A stretch of DNA of 6,733 bases, taken from the NCBI GenBank assembly GCA_944372715.1, contig CALVZZ010000036.1, positions 1-6,733 of the forward strand. The letters are read 5' to 3'. A program made the position numbers and the translations under genes. A model generated the notes under the pieces. That model saw only the letters and a list, made by a program, of their open reading frames with translations, did no database searches and had not been told where the DNA came from. Below, in pieces: positions 5,096-6,733 of the stretch. Source of the DNA: an uncultured Clostridia bacterium. Lineage in GTDB: Bacteria; Bacillota; Clostridia; Christensenellales; UBA1242. The stretch's first letter is position 1, and each line of letters opens with the position of its first letter.

Positions 5096-6733
5096 AAAAC
5101 CCTTTTAAACCATTTTTCAATTTGTTTTTTGTCTATCTTTACAACAATAGGTCTACCGTGTGGACATAACAAAATATGTTTATCAAGCTCGTCAATTAAT
5201 TTTTCTATCTCGTTAAGTGACAAAATTTGCCCACTTTTAACTGCCATTTTACAAGAATGTTGCATTAAATCCGTTTTAAAAAAATCTTTACCTTTTTCGG
5301 TATAGTCTTGCAAATTACTCATAAAATAATCAAAAAATTCATCAATTTTAGCTATTTCCAACATATAAGGAATAGCTGTAATTTTTATACTATTATTACC
5401 CAAAAATTCAATTTCAAAGCCAATATCTTCTAAACAATCATAATTTCTTTTTATAAAATCAAACTCTAAGCTGTTAAGATTTAAAACTTTGCTTACAAGG
5501 AGATTTTGTTTAATCACTTCATTTTTTTTAACACTTTCTAAATATTTGTCATACAATGTTCTTTCGTGAGATGCGTGTTGATCAATCATATAGAGGCAAT
5601 CATCTTTTTCAACTAAAATGTAAGTTTTAAAAATTACACCAATAATTTTTGCCTTTGGCAAATTATCATCAATGCTTTCTTGATATTGTGAAGCAACATA
5701 AGAGTTATTTTTTTTGGAATTTAATATATATTCCGTCAACCTACTTTCTTCTGAATTAGCCTCCAATTTTTGCTTCCAATTATTATCGTTTGAATTTAAA
5801 AATATATTGCTTTCTTTCTCAAATTCAGGTTCAGATTGCAAACTTATTTCTTGGAAAGAATTTGTTTTAGAATTATCATAACTAACACCTTGTTCTGCAT
5901 CAATCTTATGTAAGACTGCATTATTTTCTATCTTTAAATCTTGTTGTTTTTCACTTTCTGCAATTCTTGTAAAATTTGCATTCATAAGAGCAGAATAGAC
6001 TGAGTTTGTAAATAAAGTTCTTATAAAACCTAAATTTTCAAACTTAATTTCCATTTTGCTAGGATGAACATTTACATCAACACAATCAAACGGAAGAGAC
6101 AAACAAAGGACAAAAAATGGAAATTTATTTTTCATTAAAAAATTTTGATAAACTTCTTGTATTGCATTTGAAATAAAAGAATTTTTTACGATCCTACCAT
6201 TAACTATCAATGTTTGATAAGTCCTATTTGCTTTTGATATTTCAGGTTTACCAACATAACCCCAAAGCCTATAACCTTCTCTTTCAGCATTAACTTCTAA
6301 AATGTTATCTATTGTGTCTTTACCATATATTGTATATATGTTTGAATACAAACCACTGCCCGTTGTATCGTATTTAATTTTTCCATCAATAATGTATCTA
6401 AATTGAACATTTGGATTAGCAAGAATAAGTTTTTCAACCAAGTCTGTTATTTCACCTTCTTCAGTTTTACTTTTTCTTAAAAATTTTCTCCTTGCTGGTG
6501 TATTGTAAAATAAATTATTTACAGTAATTTTTGTTCCTGTATTCATTGCAATTTCACCAAGTTCGCCAAATTGGCCACCTTCAACCTTTAATGTTGTTCC
6601 CAATTCATCATTTTGCGTTTTAGACATTATTTCAACTTGTGCAACGGAAGAGATGCTAGCAAGTGCCTCACCCCTAAATCCCAAAGTAAAAATATTATCT
6701 AAATCTTCAACGCACTTTATTTTACTTGTAGCG
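5092..6733 (-). CDS. mutL: DNA mismatch repair protein MutL (N-terminus outside window)
   Basis: MutL is the dimeric ATPase that couples mismatch recognition by MutS to strand incision. The frame is open to the right edge, so 546 residues are visible and roughly the first 75, with the first ATPase motifs, are missing. The visible part begins ATSKIK, then GFRGEALASISSV (18-30). The codon before GFRGEAL is TTG within the frame and is not a start. Next come LFYNTPARRKFL (74-85) and VDVNVHPSKMEIKF (218-231). A low-complexity linker rich in Asn, Ser and Glu spans about 255-355. The C-terminal endonuclease domain carries DQHASHE (384-390), SCKMAVKSG (493-501), CPHGRP (523-528) and WFKRV (541-545), so this is the nicking type found in bacteria without MutH. 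The fourth acidic position of DQHA(X)2E(X)4E is Asp, and the clamp-binding-like QNLLVS (409-414) ends in Ser instead of Pro. The stop overlaps the miaA ATG. Confidence 0.97.
   Translation of the reverse strand, partial: ATSKIKCVEDLDNIFTLGFRGEALASISSVAQVEIMSKTQNDELGTTLKVEGGQFGELGEIAMNTGTKITVNNLFYNTPARRKFLRKSKTEEGEITDLVEKLILANPNVQFRYIIDGKIKYDTTGSGLYSNIYTIYGKDTIDNILEVNAEREGYRLWGYVGKPEISKANRTYQTLIVNGRIVKNSFISNAIQEVYQNFLMKNKFPFFVLCLSLPFDCVDVNVHPSKMEIKFENLGFIRTLFTNSVYSALMNANFTRIAESEKQQDLKIENNAVLHKIDAEQGVSYDNSKTNSFQEISLQSEPEFEKESNIFLNSNDNNWKQKLEANSEESRLTEYILNSKKNNSYVASQYQESIDDNLPKAKIIGVIFKTYILVEKDDCLYMIDQHASHERTLYDKYLESVKKNEVIKQNLLVSKVLNLNSLEFDFIKRNYDCLEDIGFEIEFLGNNSIKITAIPYMLEIAKIDEFFDYFMSNLQDYTEKGKDFFKTDLMQHSCKMAVKSGQILSLNEIEKLIDELDKHILLCPHGRPIVVKIDKKQIEKWFKRVL

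Noticed and set aside
5018..5305. Plus-strand frame across the mutL-miaA junction
   Set aside because: It lies opposite two conserved gene ends. The Cys-rich and Phe-rich composition is an artefact of reading AT-rich coding DNA backwards.
6682..6684. TTG at this position as the mutL start codon
   Set aside because: The frame continues upstream to the window edge and encodes ATSKIK and following residues that match the conserved MutL N-terminal domain, so the TTG is an internal leucine codon.
1..6733. Mobile element, CRISPR array, tRNA, toxin-antitoxin or defence genes
   Set aside because: None was found by eye. There are no spaced direct repeats, transposase motifs or tRNA-like folds, and the gene content is core housekeeping.

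Overview
The window is an AT-rich stretch of core bacterial chromosome in which every recognisable gene lies on the minus strand. Reading in the direction of transcription (right to left) the order is mutL (5' end outside the window), miaA, a PLP-dependent 'methionine gamma-lyase/aluminium resistance' family gene, rpsO, pnp, and the start of a membrane-anchored NodB-like polysaccharide deacetylase homologue that runs off the left edge. The low GC, strong AGGAG-type ribosome binding sites, a MutL that carries its own endonuclease motifs, and the rpsO-pnp-(ylxY-like) order known from Bacillus point to a low-GC Firmicute, most likely a clostridial lineage. I cannot place it more precisely. TAA, TAG and TGA all end genes here, so the standard code is used.

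Region by region: positions 4196-6733 plus 2983-4203 form a tightly packed unit. mutL and miaA overlap by an ATGA tetranucleotide, and miaA overlaps the PLP-enzyme gene by 8 bases, so the three are very probably co-transcribed and translationally coupled. They join mismatch repair, tRNA A37 prenylation and a poorly characterised sulfur or amino-acid PLP enzyme. The hfq gene that often follows miaA in Firmicutes is absent.

An AT-rich spacer at 2835-2982 follows. It holds a near-consensus sigma-A promoter (TTTACA-17 bp-TATTAT, with an extended TG) and an approximately 85-nt leader that can fold into a long imperfect stem and a small hairpin next to the rpsO ribosome binding site. This is the best candidate for an S15 autoregulatory leader. 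rpsO and pnp form the next unit and are separated by a strong hairpin with only a short U-run, so this is probably a leaky terminator or RNA-processing site. A clear intrinsic terminator closes pnp at 397-423. The ylxY-like gene starts just beyond it, with a weak ribosome binding site and no promoter I can recognise.

No mobile element, CRISPR array, tRNA, rRNA or defence system is visible. I find no evidence for a previously undescribed system. The points worth a second look are regulatory RNA structures and a few departures from family motifs.
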